Source: Azoarcus olearius
GTDB taxonomy: Bacteria; Pseudomonadota; Gammaproteobacteria; Burkholderiales; Rhodocyclaceae
DNA length: 64,000 nt
Direction: 5' to 3'
NCBI RefSeq assembly: GCF_001682385.1
Contig: NZ_CP016210.1
Coordinates: 1,736,001-1,800,000, forward strand
Position 1 is the stretch's first letter, and every line of letters starts with the position of its first letter. A model generated the notes under the pieces. The model saw only the letters and a list, made by a program, of their open reading frames with translations, had not been told where the DNA came from and did no database searches. Shown piece after piece: positions 35,759-44,345 of this stretch. A program made the translations under genes and the position numbers.

Positions 35759-36373
35759 ATGAAGTTCTACATGACGCCCGGTTCGTGTTCGACCGGCATC
35801 CACATCCTCCTCGAGGAAATCGGCAAGGTCTTCGAGGCCTACATCGTCAATCTTCCGGCCGGCGACCACAAAAAGCCGGACTACGTGGCGATGAACCCGA
35901 AATCCACGATTCCGGTGCTGGTGCGCGACGACGGCAGCGTGCTGACCGAATTTCCCGCGATCGCGTTCTGGCTGGCGCGCGCCAATCCGCGCGCGCGGCT
36001 GCTGCCGGACGATGACGAGGGCGTGGCGCGGGTGCTCGAGCACCTGTGCTACATCACCGCGACCATCCACGGCCAGGGCTATACCCGCATCTTCACCACC
36101 GATGCCTATACCGACAACCCGGCCGAGCACGACGCCGTGAAGGCGCGCGGACGGGAGATCGTCGATGCCGGTTTCGCGGTGATGGAGATCGCGCTGGCGG
36201 GCAGGGACTATCTCGTCGGCAACTTCTCGATTGCCGACGCGGCGCTGTTCTACGTCAGTTTCTGGGCCGACCGCATCGGCATACCGCTGCCGCCCAACTG
36301 CGCCGCCCACTACCAGCGCATGCGGGCGCGGCCCGTGGTGCAGCAAGTGCTGCGTGAAGAGGGCTATCGCTGA
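35759..36373 (+). CDS. Glutathione S-transferase family protein
   Basis: A 204-residue GST. The N-terminal thioredoxin-like domain starts MKFYMTPGSCSTGIHILLEEIG, with the cis-Pro turn in NPKSTIPVL and the gamma-glutamyl-binding LTEFPAIAFWLA. The all-helical C-terminal domain follows (residues about 85-204) with the N-capping block GNFSIADAALFY. The N-terminal PGSCS motif indicates the beta/bacterial class in which Cys replaces Tyr or Ser. The ATG at 35759 fits the family start. It is independent of the E1 genes by strand order only (113-base gap). Substrate unknown. Confidence 0.9.
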   Translation: MKFYMTPGSCSTGIHILLEEIGKVFEAYIVNLPAGDHKKPDYVAMNPKSTIPVLVRDDGSVLTEFPAIAFWLARANPRARLLPDDDEGVARVLEHLCYITATIHGQGYTRIFTTDAYTDNPAEHDAVKARGREIVDAGFAVMEIALAGRDYLVGNFSIADAALFYVSFWADRIGIPLPPNCAAHYQRMRARPVVQQVLREEGYR

Positions 36374-36390
36374 GCGCGACTGGCGACGGT

Positions 36391-37635
36391 TCAGCCCGCC
36401 TGGACCTGCGGAATGCGCCGCAGCCACAGTGCCAGCGCCAGCGTGAGCAATGCACCCAGCCCTAGCAGCAGCACCAGCCCGCCCCAGCCGGCATCGCTCC
36501 AGGCCAGGCCGGCGGCGCTGCCGATCACGCTGCCGCCCAGGTAGTACGCGCTGAGATAAAGCGCCGCGGCGAGCGCGCGGCGCTCCTGGGCGCGGCGGCT
36601 GACCCAGCCGCTGGCGGTCGTGTGGGTGGCGAAGAAGCCGAAGGTGAACACCCCCATGCCCAGCACCAGCAGCGGCAGCGGTTCGGCCAGCGTCAGCGCC
36701 AGGCCCGCGCCCATCAGGCACACCATCATCCACAGCACGTTGCGGCGACCGAAGCGGTCGGCGAGCCGCCCGACCCAGGCTGATGCCCAGGTGCCGAGCA
36801 GGTAGAGCAGGAAGATCGACCCGGTGGCGATCTGGCCGAGGTTGTAGGGCGCGCCCTGCAGGCGGAAACCGAGGTAGTTGTAGAGCCCGACGAAGGCACC
36901 CATGATCAGGAAGGCCGTGAGGAACAGCCAGGGCAGGCCGGCGTCGCGGAAGATTGCGAGCGCGTCGCGCAGGATGCGCATCGGGGTGGCCGCGCGGGCG
37001 CGGAAATGGCGAGAGGCTGGCAGGCCGCGCCAGAACACCACCGCGGCGATCCCTCCGAGCACGCCGAGCACCACCAGTGCCAGCCGCCACGAGCCCCATT
37101 CGGTGACGAGCGCGGCGAGGAAGCGTCCGCTCATGCCGCCGCAGGCATTGCCGGCGATGTAGAGGCCCATCGCCCGCCCTTGCGCGTTGGGGGCCACCTC
37201 TTCGCCCAGGTAGGCCATCGCCGCCGCCGGCAGGCCCGCCAGCACGACCCCGAGCAGCGCGCGCAGCACCAGCAGCGTGGTGAAGTCGGTAACCGCCGCG
37301 CTTGCCAGCGCAATCACCGCGGCCAGCGCCAGCGCGAGCTTCATCACCGGTTCGCGCCCGTAGCGGTCGGACAGCACGCTGGCCGGAATCAGGCTGAGCG
37401 CCAGTGCGCCGGTGCCCGCCGAAACCGAAAGGCTCGCATGGGCGGGACTGACATCGAACACCGATGCCAGCAGCGGCAGCATCGGCTGGGTGCCGTACAA
37501 CATCGCAAAGGTGGCGAAGCCGCCCAGGAACATGGCCAGGCTGGCGTGGCGGAAGGCCGGCGTGCCGGCTTCGAGCGGGCCGCTCGGGGCGGGCGCGCCG
37601 GCGGCGCCGAGGGTGGGGGAGGCTGGGACGGACAT
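36391..37635 (-). CDS. MFS transporter (YnfM-like)
   Basis: A 414-residue major facilitator with about twelve membrane segments. Conserved loop motifs include SDRYGREPVM (loop 2-3, motif A) and GRLADRFGRRNVLW (loop 8-9). It resembles YnfM-type efflux permeases of the DHA1 family. It is divergent from a LysR gene across 107 bases, the same arrangement as ynfM/ynfL in Escherichia coli, so it is probably under that regulator's control. The exported compound is not known. Confidence 0.88.
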   Translation of the reverse strand: MSVPASPTLGAAGAPAPSGPLEAGTPAFRHASLAMFLGGFATFAMLYGTQPMLPLLASVFDVSPAHASLSVSAGTGALALSLIPASVLSDRYGREPVMKLALALAAVIALASAAVTDFTTLLVLRALLGVVLAGLPAAAMAYLGEEVAPNAQGRAMGLYIAGNACGGMSGRFLAALVTEWGSWRLALVVLGVLGGIAAVVFWRGLPASRHFRARAATPMRILRDALAIFRDAGLPWLFLTAFLIMGAFVGLYNYLGFRLQGAPYNLGQIATGSIFLLYLLGTWASAWVGRLADRFGRRNVLWMMVCLMGAGLALTLAEPLPLLVLGMGVFTFGFFATHTTASGWVSRRAQERRALAAALYLSAYYLGGSVIGSAAGLAWSDAGWGGLVLLLGLGALLTLALALWLRRIPQVQAG

Positions 37636-37707
37636 TCCTGCGGGGTTCCTGTGGGCTCAAGGCGAGCCATACAGTGATGCTAGGTGTGTGCGAATACGCA
37701 GTCCAAT

Positions 37708-37742
37708 ATATTCTTTAGTGTCGATTGATACTTTAAAAATAT
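37708..37742. promoter_or_regulatory. AT-rich inverted repeat between the MFS and LysR genes
   Basis: An imperfect dyad (left arm ATATTCTTTAGTGTC, right arm GATACTTTAAAAATAT, centre GATT) directly abuts the LysR ATG. It stands out as an AT-rich patch in GC-rich DNA. Its position suits autoregulation and divergent control by the LysR protein. Confidence 0.5.
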
Positions 37743-38645
37743 ATGGAACTGCGCCACTTGCGCTACTTCGTCGCGGTTGCCGAGACGCTCAATTTCACCC
37801 GCGCGGCCGAGCACCTGCACATCGGCCAACCCCCCTTGTCGATGCAGATCCGCGACCTCGAGACGGAGGTCGGCGCCCGGCTGTTCGAACGCAGCCGGCG
37901 CAAGGTGGAGCTGACCGATGCCGGCGAGCGCTTCCTCGCCCATGCGCGCGCCATCCTGGCCCGGACCGAGGAGGCGGCCGAGGAGGCGCGCCGGGCGGCG
38001 GCGGGCGAGATCGGCGAACTGCGCGTCGGCATCACGTCGTCGCTGCCCTACACCGCGATCCTGCCCGACGCGCTGGCGGCGTTCCGCCAGCGCCACCCCG
38101 CATTGCGGCTGCAGATCCACGAGATGTTCACCGCGGAGCAGTTCGACGCGCTTGCGCAGGACAGGCTCGACGTCGGCCTGGTGCGCTTCGACGCGACCCT
38201 GGCGCCACCCCATATCCGGGTTCGGGAGATCGGCCGCGACGCCTTGCGCGTGGTGGTCCATGCCGAGCATCCGCTGGCGGCGAAGGCGAGCGTTTCGTTC
38301 GCCGAGTTGCGTGACGCCGACTTCATTAGCTTCCCGGCGGATGCCGGCACCGAACTGCCCGCCATCCTCGACCGGCTGTGCCGGGGCGCGGGTTTCGAGC
38401 CGCGCGTGGTCCAGCTTGCGCGCGAGGCGACCACGCAGATCGGCCTGGTCGCCGCCGGGCTCGGCATCGCGCTGTTGCCGGCGCCGCTGGAGTGCGTGCG
38501 CATGCCGCGGGTGCGCTACCTGCCGGTGAAGGACGCGGGAGCCGACTTCCCGCTCGCCGTGGCCTGCCATGCGCATCGCACCCGCGCCGTGACCGATCGC
38601 TTCCTCGCGGTGCTGGACGAGGTGCGCACCACCCGCGCGGGCTGA
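37743..38645 (+). CDS. LysR-type transcriptional regulator (YnfL-like)
   Basis: A 300-residue LysR-type regulator. The N-terminal winged helix begins MELRHLRYFVAVAETLNFTR and carries the standard AAEHLHIGQPPLSMQIRDLE recognition region. The co-inducer domain starts near residue 92 (GELRVGITSSLPYTAILP). It is divergent from the MFS gene, which it most likely regulates. The ATG immediately follows an AT-rich dyad. The effector is unknown. Confidence 0.93.
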   Translation: MELRHLRYFVAVAETLNFTRAAEHLHIGQPPLSMQIRDLETEVGARLFERSRRKVELTDAGERFLAHARAILARTEEAAEEARRAAAGEIGELRVGITSSLPYTAILPDALAAFRQRHPALRLQIHEMFTAEQFDALAQDRLDVGLVRFDATLAPPHIRVREIGRDALRVVVHAEHPLAAKASVSFAELRDADFISFPADAGTELPAILDRLCRGAGFEPRVVQLAREATTQIGLVAAGLGIALLPAPLECVRMPRVRYLPVKDAGADFPLAVACHAHRTRAVTDRFLAVLDEVRTTRAG

Positions 38646-38686
38646 CACGCCGACGGGCGGCATTTCGCCCGCCGCGGCGGGCCGCG

Positions 38687-38692
38687 TAGAAT
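38687..38692 (+). promoter_or_regulatory. -10-like element of the PAS-GGDEF-EAL gene
   Basis: TAGAAT overlaps the first in-frame ATG (38691) of the downstream gene. If it is the real -10, transcription would start near 38699 and the first usable start codon is 38730. Confidence 0.4.
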
Positions 38693-38729
38693 GACGTCTC
38701 GATTCATCCCTCCCGCGCCTCTTCTGCTT

Positions 38730-41267
38730 ATGCCTGTTTCTCCCGGCACCGCTGCATCCTCCGCGCAGGTTTCCATCCCGATGGACCAGGGATTCCTGCA
38801 GAACGTCCTGGATGCGATTCCGGCGCCGGTGTTCTTCAAGGACGCGGCGGGCCGCTACCTGGGCTGCAACACGGCTTTCCTGGATTTCCTCGGCTATACC
38901 GCCGATCGCATCCTCGGCAAGTCCGTGTTCGAGCTTTCGCCGCCGGACCTGGCCGCGCGCTACCACGCGCAGGACCAGGCCCTGTTCGACAACCCGGGCG
39001 AGCAGGTCTACGAGGCCCAGGTGCAGAACGCCCGTGGCGAACGGCGCGAGGTGGTGTTCTACAAGGCCACCTTCCACGACACCGAGGGCAAGGTCGCCGG
39101 CCTCGTCGGCACCATTCTCGACATCACCGACCGCAAGCAGGCAGAGCGCCGCGTGCGCGAGAGCGAGGAGCGGCTGGGCGCGCTGATCCAGGCGCTGCCG
39201 GACGCGGTGTTCCTGAAGGATGGCGAGGGCCGCTGGCTGGTGACCAACGGCGCGGCCCAGGCCTTGTTCGGACTGGCCGAGCGCGACTGGTTCGGCCGCA
39301 CCGACCTCGAACTGGGCGCGGAGGACCCGGCGCGTGCCGAAGTGCACGCGGTGTGCGCACGCAACGACGAACTGGTGTGGCAACAGGGCGGCATGCGCCA
39401 GATGCTGGAGATCGTCGAGGATGGCCAGGGCCGCCGCCTGGTGTTCGAGGCCACCCGCATTCCGCTGTTCGATTCCGCCGGCCAACGCAAGGGCATCGTC
39501 GTTGTTGGCCGCGACATCACCGAACGCCGCGCCGCGGAGGAACGCCTGCGCCAGGCCGCGACCGTGTTCGACAACACGGTGGAAGGCATCTCGATCACCG
39601 ACCGCGACGGCATCATCCAGTCCGTCAATCCGGCCTTCAGCCGCATCACCGGCTACGCCGAAGCGGAAGTGATCGGCTGCCACACCCGCATCCTCCAGTC
39701 GGGCCGTCACGGGGCCGATTACTACCGCGCGATGTGGCGTACGCTCGCGCGCACCGGGCAGTGGCAGGGCGAGATCTGGAACCGGCGCAAGACCGGCGAG
39801 GTGTATCCGCAGTGGCTGACGATCGGCACCGTGCGTGACGACGAGGGCGAGGTCAGCAACTACGTCGCGGTGTTCTCCGATATCTCCCAGATCAAGGACG
39901 CGCAGAGCCAGCTCGAACGCCTGGCCCACTACGACCCCCTCACCGGGCTCCCCAACCGTGCGCTGCTGGGCGATCGCCTCGCCCACGCGATTTCGCGCGC
40001 GCGCCGCGCCGGCACCTCGGTGGCGGTGCTGTTCCTCGATCTCGACGGTTTCAAGAACGTCAATGACAGCCTCGGGCACCCCGCAGGTGACCGTCTGCTG
40101 CAGATCATTGCCGAACGCCTGTGCGGTGCGTTGCGCTCCGAGGATTCGGTGTCCCGTTTCGGCGGCGACGAATTCGCCGTGGTGCTGGAGGACGTGGTAC
40201 GCGGCGAAGCGGTGTCCGAGGTGGCCGAGCACCTGATCGCCGAGATCGCGCGCCCGCTCGATCTCGACGGCCACGGTGCCCACGTCTCGGCGAGCATCGG
40301 CATCGCGCTATTCCCGCGCGACGGCGACGACGCGACGACGCTGATCAAGGCCGCGGACACGGCGATGTACCGCAGCAAGGCGCTCGGCCGCAATACCTTC
40401 AGCTTCCACCACGAGGACATGGCGCAGGCGGCGCACCGGCGCCTCTCGCTCGAACACGGCCTGCGCCAGGCGCTGGAGCAGGGGCGTTTCGAACTGTGGT
40501 ACCAGCCGCAGATCGACTTGCGTACAGGGGTGCTGGCTGGCGCGGAGGCGCTGTTGCGCTGGCGCGATCCGGAACGTGGGCTGGTGTCTCCGGCGGAGTT
40601 CGTGCCGCTGGCCGAAGAAACCGGGTTGATCCTGCCGATCGGTCTCTGGGTGCTGGAAGAAGCGTGCCGTGCGGGCCGGGCGTGGCTGGACGCCGGTCTG
40701 GCGCCGGGCCGGATCGCGGTCAACGTCGCCGCGCCGCAGATCGAGCGCGGCGGGTTCGACCAGGCCGTCGCGCGCGTGCTGTCGGCGTCGGGACTGCCCC
40801 CGGCCGCGCTCGAAGTGGAAATCACCGAAGGCTCGCTGCTGCGCTCGGCCGAGAACGCGCGGCTGGCGGTGGCGGCCTTGCGCGCACTCGGGGTCGGGGT
40901 GGCGATCGACGATTTCGGCACCGGCTATTCCTCGCTCGCCTACCTGAAGAACCTCGCGGTGCAGACGCTGAAGATCGACCGCGAATTCGTCCGCGACCTG
41001 CCACATGACGCCGGCAACCTCGCGATCACCCGCGCCATCATCGCGATGTGCCGCAGCCTCGGCTTCGGCGTCGTCGCCGAGGGCGTGGAAGAGCCGGCGC
41101 AGGCGGCCTTCCTGGTGAGCGAGGGATGCACGCTCGCGCAGGGCTACCTGTTCGCAAAGCCGATGCCCGGCGCCGAGTTTGCCGAATGGCTGCGTACCTA
41201 CCGTCCCGAGCAGCATGTTCAGGGCTTCTCCGCGCTGGACTATGCTGAAGACCGATCCCGTTCCTGA
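38730..41267 (+). CDS. PAS-GGDEF-EAL c-di-GMP turnover protein
   Basis: An 845-residue cytoplasmic sensor with three PAS domains (about residues 22-130, 145-260 and 270-390), then GGDEF and EAL domains. Both catalytic sites look intact: GGDEF at 478-482, EAL at Glu606 (AEALLRW), ITEGSLL and DDFGTGYSSL. Either cyclase or phosphodiesterase activity is possible. The ATG at 38730 is preferred over 38691 because of the overlapping -10-like sequence; an ATG at 38781 is a third choice. The next gene follows 13 bases after the stop and may be cotranscribed. Confidence 0.9.
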   Translation: MPVSPGTAASSAQVSIPMDQGFLQNVLDAIPAPVFFKDAAGRYLGCNTAFLDFLGYTADRILGKSVFELSPPDLAARYHAQDQALFDNPGEQVYEAQVQNARGERREVVFYKATFHDTEGKVAGLVGTILDITDRKQAERRVRESEERLGALIQALPDAVFLKDGEGRWLVTNGAAQALFGLAERDWFGRTDLELGAEDPARAEVHAVCARNDELVWQQGGMRQMLEIVEDGQGRRLVFEATRIPLFDSAGQRKGIVVVGRDITERRAAEERLRQAATVFDNTVEGISITDRDGIIQSVNPAFSRITGYAEAEVIGCHTRILQSGRHGADYYRAMWRTLARTGQWQGEIWNRRKTGEVYPQWLTIGTVRDDEGEVSNYVAVFSDISQIKDAQSQLERLAHYDPLTGLPNRALLGDRLAHAISRARRAGTSVAVLFLDLDGFKNVNDSLGHPAGDRLLQIIAERLCGALRSEDSVSRFGGDEFAVVLEDVVRGEAVSEVAEHLIAEIARPLDLDGHGAHVSASIGIALFPRDGDDATTLIKAADTAMYRSKALGRNTFSFHHEDMAQAAHRRLSLEHGLRQALEQGRFELWYQPQIDLRTGVLAGAEALLRWRDPERGLVSPAEFVPLAEETGLILPIGLWVLEEACRAGRAWLDAGLAPGRIAVNVAAPQIERGGFDQAVARVLSASGLPPAALEVEITEGSLLRSAENARLAVAALRALGVGVAIDDFGTGYSSLAYLKNLAVQTLKIDREFVRDLPHDAGNLAITRAIIAMCRSLGFGVVAEGVEEPAQAAFLVSEGCTLAQGYLFAKPMPGAEFAEWLRTYRPEQHVQGFSALDYAEDRSRS

Positions 41268-41280
41268 AGCGAGGTTACCG

Positions 41281-42033
41281 ATGAAGCAGAAGCCGCTCCA
41301 TACCGCGTCCAGTCCTTTCGCCCGCCTGTCGGACGTGTGGCTTTCGAGCATGGTGGCGCCCTGGTCGGCCTGGCAGGTGTGGTCGCGCCTGTGGGGCGAG
41401 AATTGGCAGCGCTGGCTGGAAACCGCTGCCGCCATGCCGTCGCCTTGGTTGCCGGCGCTCGCCGCGGAGCGCCGCGACCAGCCGGCCGGCATCGAGTACT
41501 TCCTGCCGTGGGCGCCCACGCTGCAGAGGCTGAAACAGCCCAATCCCGACGCTCACACCGACAAGGATGCGGAGGGGGCGCTGATTCGCGCGGCGGCGCC
41601 GGTTCGGCGGACGCCGCCCAAGGCGGCCACGCCGGTGGCTGCAGCGGCCAAAGCCGCGTTGCAACGCGTGCCGGCCGCGAGGGCGGAAAAGACCGAGGCG
41701 CCGGCTTCCGCAGCGCCGGCAGGCTCGCCCGCAGTAAAGGTGGCCGACGCACCGGAAAAAGCGCCCCAGAAAACCGCCGGGAAGACGTCCGCGAAGCGTT
41801 CCGCGGGCACGAAGGCGGTTACCGCCGCGGCCGCGACCGAGGCGCCGCCGCCTGCCGCTGCACGGCCGCGCACGCGAAACGTGAAGGTGGCGGCGGAAAA
41901 GGCGGCGGAAAAGCAGGCGGAAAAGCAGGCGGTTGAAAAGCCCGCCGCCGACGCGTCCGTTACGTCGGCGGTCGCGGAAGAAAAGCCGGCCGCGCCGCGG
42001 CGTCAGCCGCGCCGGGCGCCCAAGGCCGGTTAG
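41281..42033 (+). CDS. Unrecognised protein with Ala/Lys/Pro-rich basic tail
   Basis: Not recognised as a named family. The 250-residue protein has two parts. Residues 1-95 are Trp-rich and amphipathic (VWLSSMVAPWSAWQVWSRLW then WQRWLETAAAMPSPWLP). Residues 100-250 are low-complexity Ala/Lys/Pro/Glu, with repeated AEK-type units near the end and a basic RRQPRRAPKAG terminus. The tail resembles histone H1-like, PhaM-like or AlgP-like DNA-binding tails, which is composition and not homology. Phasin-type granule proteins also have such two-part layouts. It is 13 bases downstream of the PAS-GGDEF-EAL gene and convergent with the HpcH/HpaI gene. Confidence 0.65.
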   Translation: MKQKPLHTASSPFARLSDVWLSSMVAPWSAWQVWSRLWGENWQRWLETAAAMPSPWLPALAAERRDQPAGIEYFLPWAPTLQRLKQPNPDAHTDKDAEGALIRAAAPVRRTPPKAATPVAAAAKAALQRVPAARAEKTEAPASAAPAGSPAVKVADAPEKAPQKTAGKTSAKRSAGTKAVTAAAATEAPPPAAARPRTRNVKVAAEKAAEKQAEKQAVEKPAADASVTSAVAEEKPAAPRRQPRRAPKAG

Positions 42034-42040
42034 CGCCGGT

Positions 42041-43036
42041 TCAGGCGGCGAAGAAGCGGGCGCCGGCCTCGGCCGGCAGCGTCATGCCGGTATTGCGCGC
42101 GCGCTCCAGAAGTTCCCAGTAGTAGCGGTACGAGGCGCGGTCGTGCAGTTTGCCGGCGTGCTGGATCGGCCCCCACGCGGCATCCTGCGCGGCCAGCAGG
42201 ATGGCCGCCGCCGCTTCCACTTCCGAGAAGTCCGGACGCATCGCCTCGACGATGGGCAGGATCTGGTTGGGGTGGATGCTCCACATGCGCAGGAAACCGA
42301 ATTCGCGCCGTGCGCGTTCGGCGTCGTGGCGGATGTAGTCGATGTCCTTCAGCTCGGTGGTGACGTTGTGCGACGGCACCACGCCGTTGGCCAGCGCGGC
42401 CGCCGCGATTTCGGTCTTGGCGCGGACCACCAGCGGATGTTCGAACTGGCCGGGACTTTTCATCGCGGCACCCGGGATCGCGCCGTGATGGCCCGAGACG
42501 AAATCCATCAGGCCGAAGTCGAGCGACTCCACGCCGTCCAGCGCGGCGATGTCCCAGACCTCGCGCAGTGCGCCATGGGTTTCGATCAGCACGTGGACCG
42601 GCAGCGGGCGCTTCAGCCCCGCCGCCTGCTCGACGCGGCGCAGCTCGCCGATCTGCTCGGCTGCGTCCGCCGCCGAGCGCACCTTGGGCAGCGTGACGAA
42701 CGCGAGCCGGGCGCCCGCAGCGGGCACCATGAGCGCAAGGTCGGCCCGCCAGTGGGGGTGGGTAATGTCATGGATGCGCACGCCGACCCGGCCGTGGCGG
42801 TTGTCCGCCGAATTGACGACCTCGACCACCATGCACGCGTGCTCTTCCTCGGCTCCGGCGCGCGCGCCGTCCTCGCAGTCGCAGGTGATGTCGAATACCG
42901 CGCCCAGCTCCTGCTGCAGCGCGAGCGCCTTGCGCATCAGCTTCTCGGAACCCGCGTAGTGGTCTACCGCCGGCAGGGCGGGGAAGGGCCGTTCGCCCGC
43001 AAAAAGGACGTCGCGCGGATGGGTAGCCTGGGACAT
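42041..43036 (-). CDS. HpcH/HpaI aldolase / citrate lyase beta-like CoA-ester lyase
   Basis: A 331-residue TIM-barrel lyase of the HpcH/HpaI (CitE-like) family. It has the expected metal and CoA motifs: FDITCDCEDGARAG, VLIETHGALREVWDIAAL (Glu of the metal site) and a later SLDFGLMDFVSGHHG stretch. It resembles the malyl-CoA/beta-methylmalyl-CoA lyase and CitE-like branch, and the exact substrate cannot be fixed. It lies downstream of mdh on the same strand, but a strong mdh terminator separates them. A C4/C5 CoA-ester role would suit the TCA context. Confidence 0.82.
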   Translation of the reverse strand: MSQATHPRDVLFAGERPFPALPAVDHYAGSEKLMRKALALQQELGAVFDITCDCEDGARAGAEEEHACMVVEVVNSADNRHGRVGVRIHDITHPHWRADLALMVPAAGARLAFVTLPKVRSAADAAEQIGELRRVEQAAGLKRPLPVHVLIETHGALREVWDIAALDGVESLDFGLMDFVSGHHGAIPGAAMKSPGQFEHPLVVRAKTEIAAAALANGVVPSHNVTTELKDIDYIRHDAERARREFGFLRMWSIHPNQILPIVEAMRPDFSEVEAAAAILLAAQDAAWGPIQHAGKLHDRASYRYYWELLERARNTGMTLPAEAGARFFAA

Positions 43037-43092
43037 GGTCGATTCTCGGCGTCAGGGAATGGCGGCGAAGGATAGCAGCGGGGCGGTAAACG

Positions 43093-43123
43093 AAAAAGGC
43101 GCATGGCCGGAGCCATGCGCCTT
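43093..43123 (-). terminator. Intrinsic terminator of mdh
   Basis: On the minus strand a 12 bp perfect stem (AAGGCGCATGGC with GCCATGCGCCTT, loop TCCG) is followed by T residues. It lies 21 bases beyond the mdh stop and before the CitE-like gene, so the latter probably has its own promoter or depends on readthrough. Confidence 0.88.
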
Positions 43124-43143
43124 ATAGCTGGAGCCGGGGTGGA

Positions 43144-44136
43144 TCAGGCCAGCAGGTCCTTCACGCCTTCGCGCTCTTCCAGCAGCTCGTTCAGGGTGAC
43201 GGTCATGCGCTCGCGCGAGAACTCGTCGATTTCCAGACCCTGGACGATCTTGTACTCACCGTTTTCGGTGGTGACCGGGAAGCCGTAGATGACGCCTTCG
43301 GGGATGCCGTAGGAACCGTCAGACGGGATGCCCATGGTGACCCATTCGCCGTTGGAGCCGAGCACCCAGTCGCGGATGTGGTCGATGGCCGCGTTGGCAG
43401 CCGAGGCGGCGGACGACAGGCCGCGCGCTTCGATGATGGCGGCGCCGCGCTTGCCGACGGTGGGCAGGAACACGTCCTTGTTCCAGGCCGCGTCGTTGAT
43501 CAGGTCCTTGACGCTGTCGCCGTTCGACTTAACGAAGCGGTAGTCGGCGTACATGGTGGGCGAGTGGTTGCCCCACACGACCAGGTTCTTCAGGCTGGAG
43601 ACTTCACGGCCCGACTTGCCGGCCAGTTGCGACAGCGCGCGGTTGTGGTCCAGGCGCAGCATGCCGGTGAAGTTCTTCGCCGGAACGCGGCCGTACTTCT
43701 GCGCGACTTCCTTGGCGATGTAGGCGTTGGTGTTGCACGGGTTGCCGACGACCAGCACCTTGCAGTCCGGATCAGCGTACTGGCCGATCGCAGCGCCCTG
43801 AACGGTGAAGATCTTGGCGTTTTCGGTCAGCAGGTCCTTGCGCTCCATGCCGGGGCCGCGCGGACGGGCGCCGACCAGCAGGGCAACCTTGGCGTCCTTG
43901 AAGGCGACGTTGGGGTCGTCGGTGGCGATCATGCCGGCCAGCAGCGGGAAGGCGCAGTCTTCCAGTTCCATCATGACGCCCTTGACCGCCTTCTGGGCCT
44001 GGGGCAGGTCGAGCAGTTGCAGGATGACGGGCTGGTCCTTGCCCAGCATTTCGCCACTCGCGATGCGGAACAGCAGGCTGTAACCGATCTGGCCGGCCGC
44101 GCCGGTGACGGCAACGCGCACAGGGGCTTTGCTCAT
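43144..44136 (-). CDS. mdh: Malate dehydrogenase
   Basis: NAD-dependent oxidation of malate to oxaloacetate. The 330 residues match the long proteobacterial/actinobacterial MDH subfamily. The Rossmann motif is [18 protein letters not shown]; the catalytic His lies in [13 protein letters not shown] and substrate-binding Arg in [21 protein letters not shown] precedes the ATG at 44136. It is divergent from the gntR gene, and the operator-like palindrome at 44290-44303 lies between them. Codon use is strongly biased, as for other TCA genes here. Confidence 0.96.
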   Translation of the reverse strand: MSKAPVRVAVTGAAGQIGYSLLFRIASGEMLGKDQPVILQLLDLPQAQKAVKGVMMELEDCAFPLLAGMIATDDPNVAFKDAKVALLVGARPRGPGMERKDLLTENAKIFTVQGAAIGQYADPDCKVLVVGNPCNTNAYIAKEVAQKYGRVPAKNFTGMLRLDHNRALSQLAGKSGREVSSLKNLVVWGNHSPTMYADYRFVKSNGDSVKDLINDAAWNKDVFLPTVGKRGAAIIEARGLSSAASAANAAIDHIRDWVLGSNGEWVTMGIPSDGSYGIPEGVIYGFPVTTENGEYKIVQGLEIDEFSRERMTVTLNELLEEREGVKDLLA

Positions 44137-44289
44137 GTGAATACTCCCTCTAAGAAGACGGTCTGGATGAAGGTTTTGCGGTCTCGGCGGCGCTGCCGCG
44201 TGCTGGGCGGGAAGGGCGGACTCGATCCCGTGCAACGAGAGCGCGAAGATGTTAGAAGCAAGCAGAACGCCTGTCAAATCATGTCTTTT

Positions 44290-44303
44290 GTCTTATATAA
44301 GAC
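44290..44303. promoter_or_regulatory. Putative GntR operator between mdh and gntR
   Basis: GTCTTATATAAGAC is a perfect 14-base palindrome (16 bases with the flanking T/A). It is the same element that occurs, with one change, at 25751-25764 upstream of acnB, and both copies continue ACATAT-like on the right. It sits 43 bases upstream of the gntR ATG and 154 upstream of mdh, so autoregulation and control of mdh are both possible. Confidence 0.62.
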
Positions 44304-44345
44304 ATATGACAGGTCATAGACGCTTCGGAATTTTTGTGATCAAAT

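Noticed and set aside
41540-42033. Ala/Lys/Pro-rich stretch considered as a tandem DNA repeat
   Set aside because: Codons vary and there is no fixed DNA repeat unit; it is low-complexity protein, not a sequence repeat.
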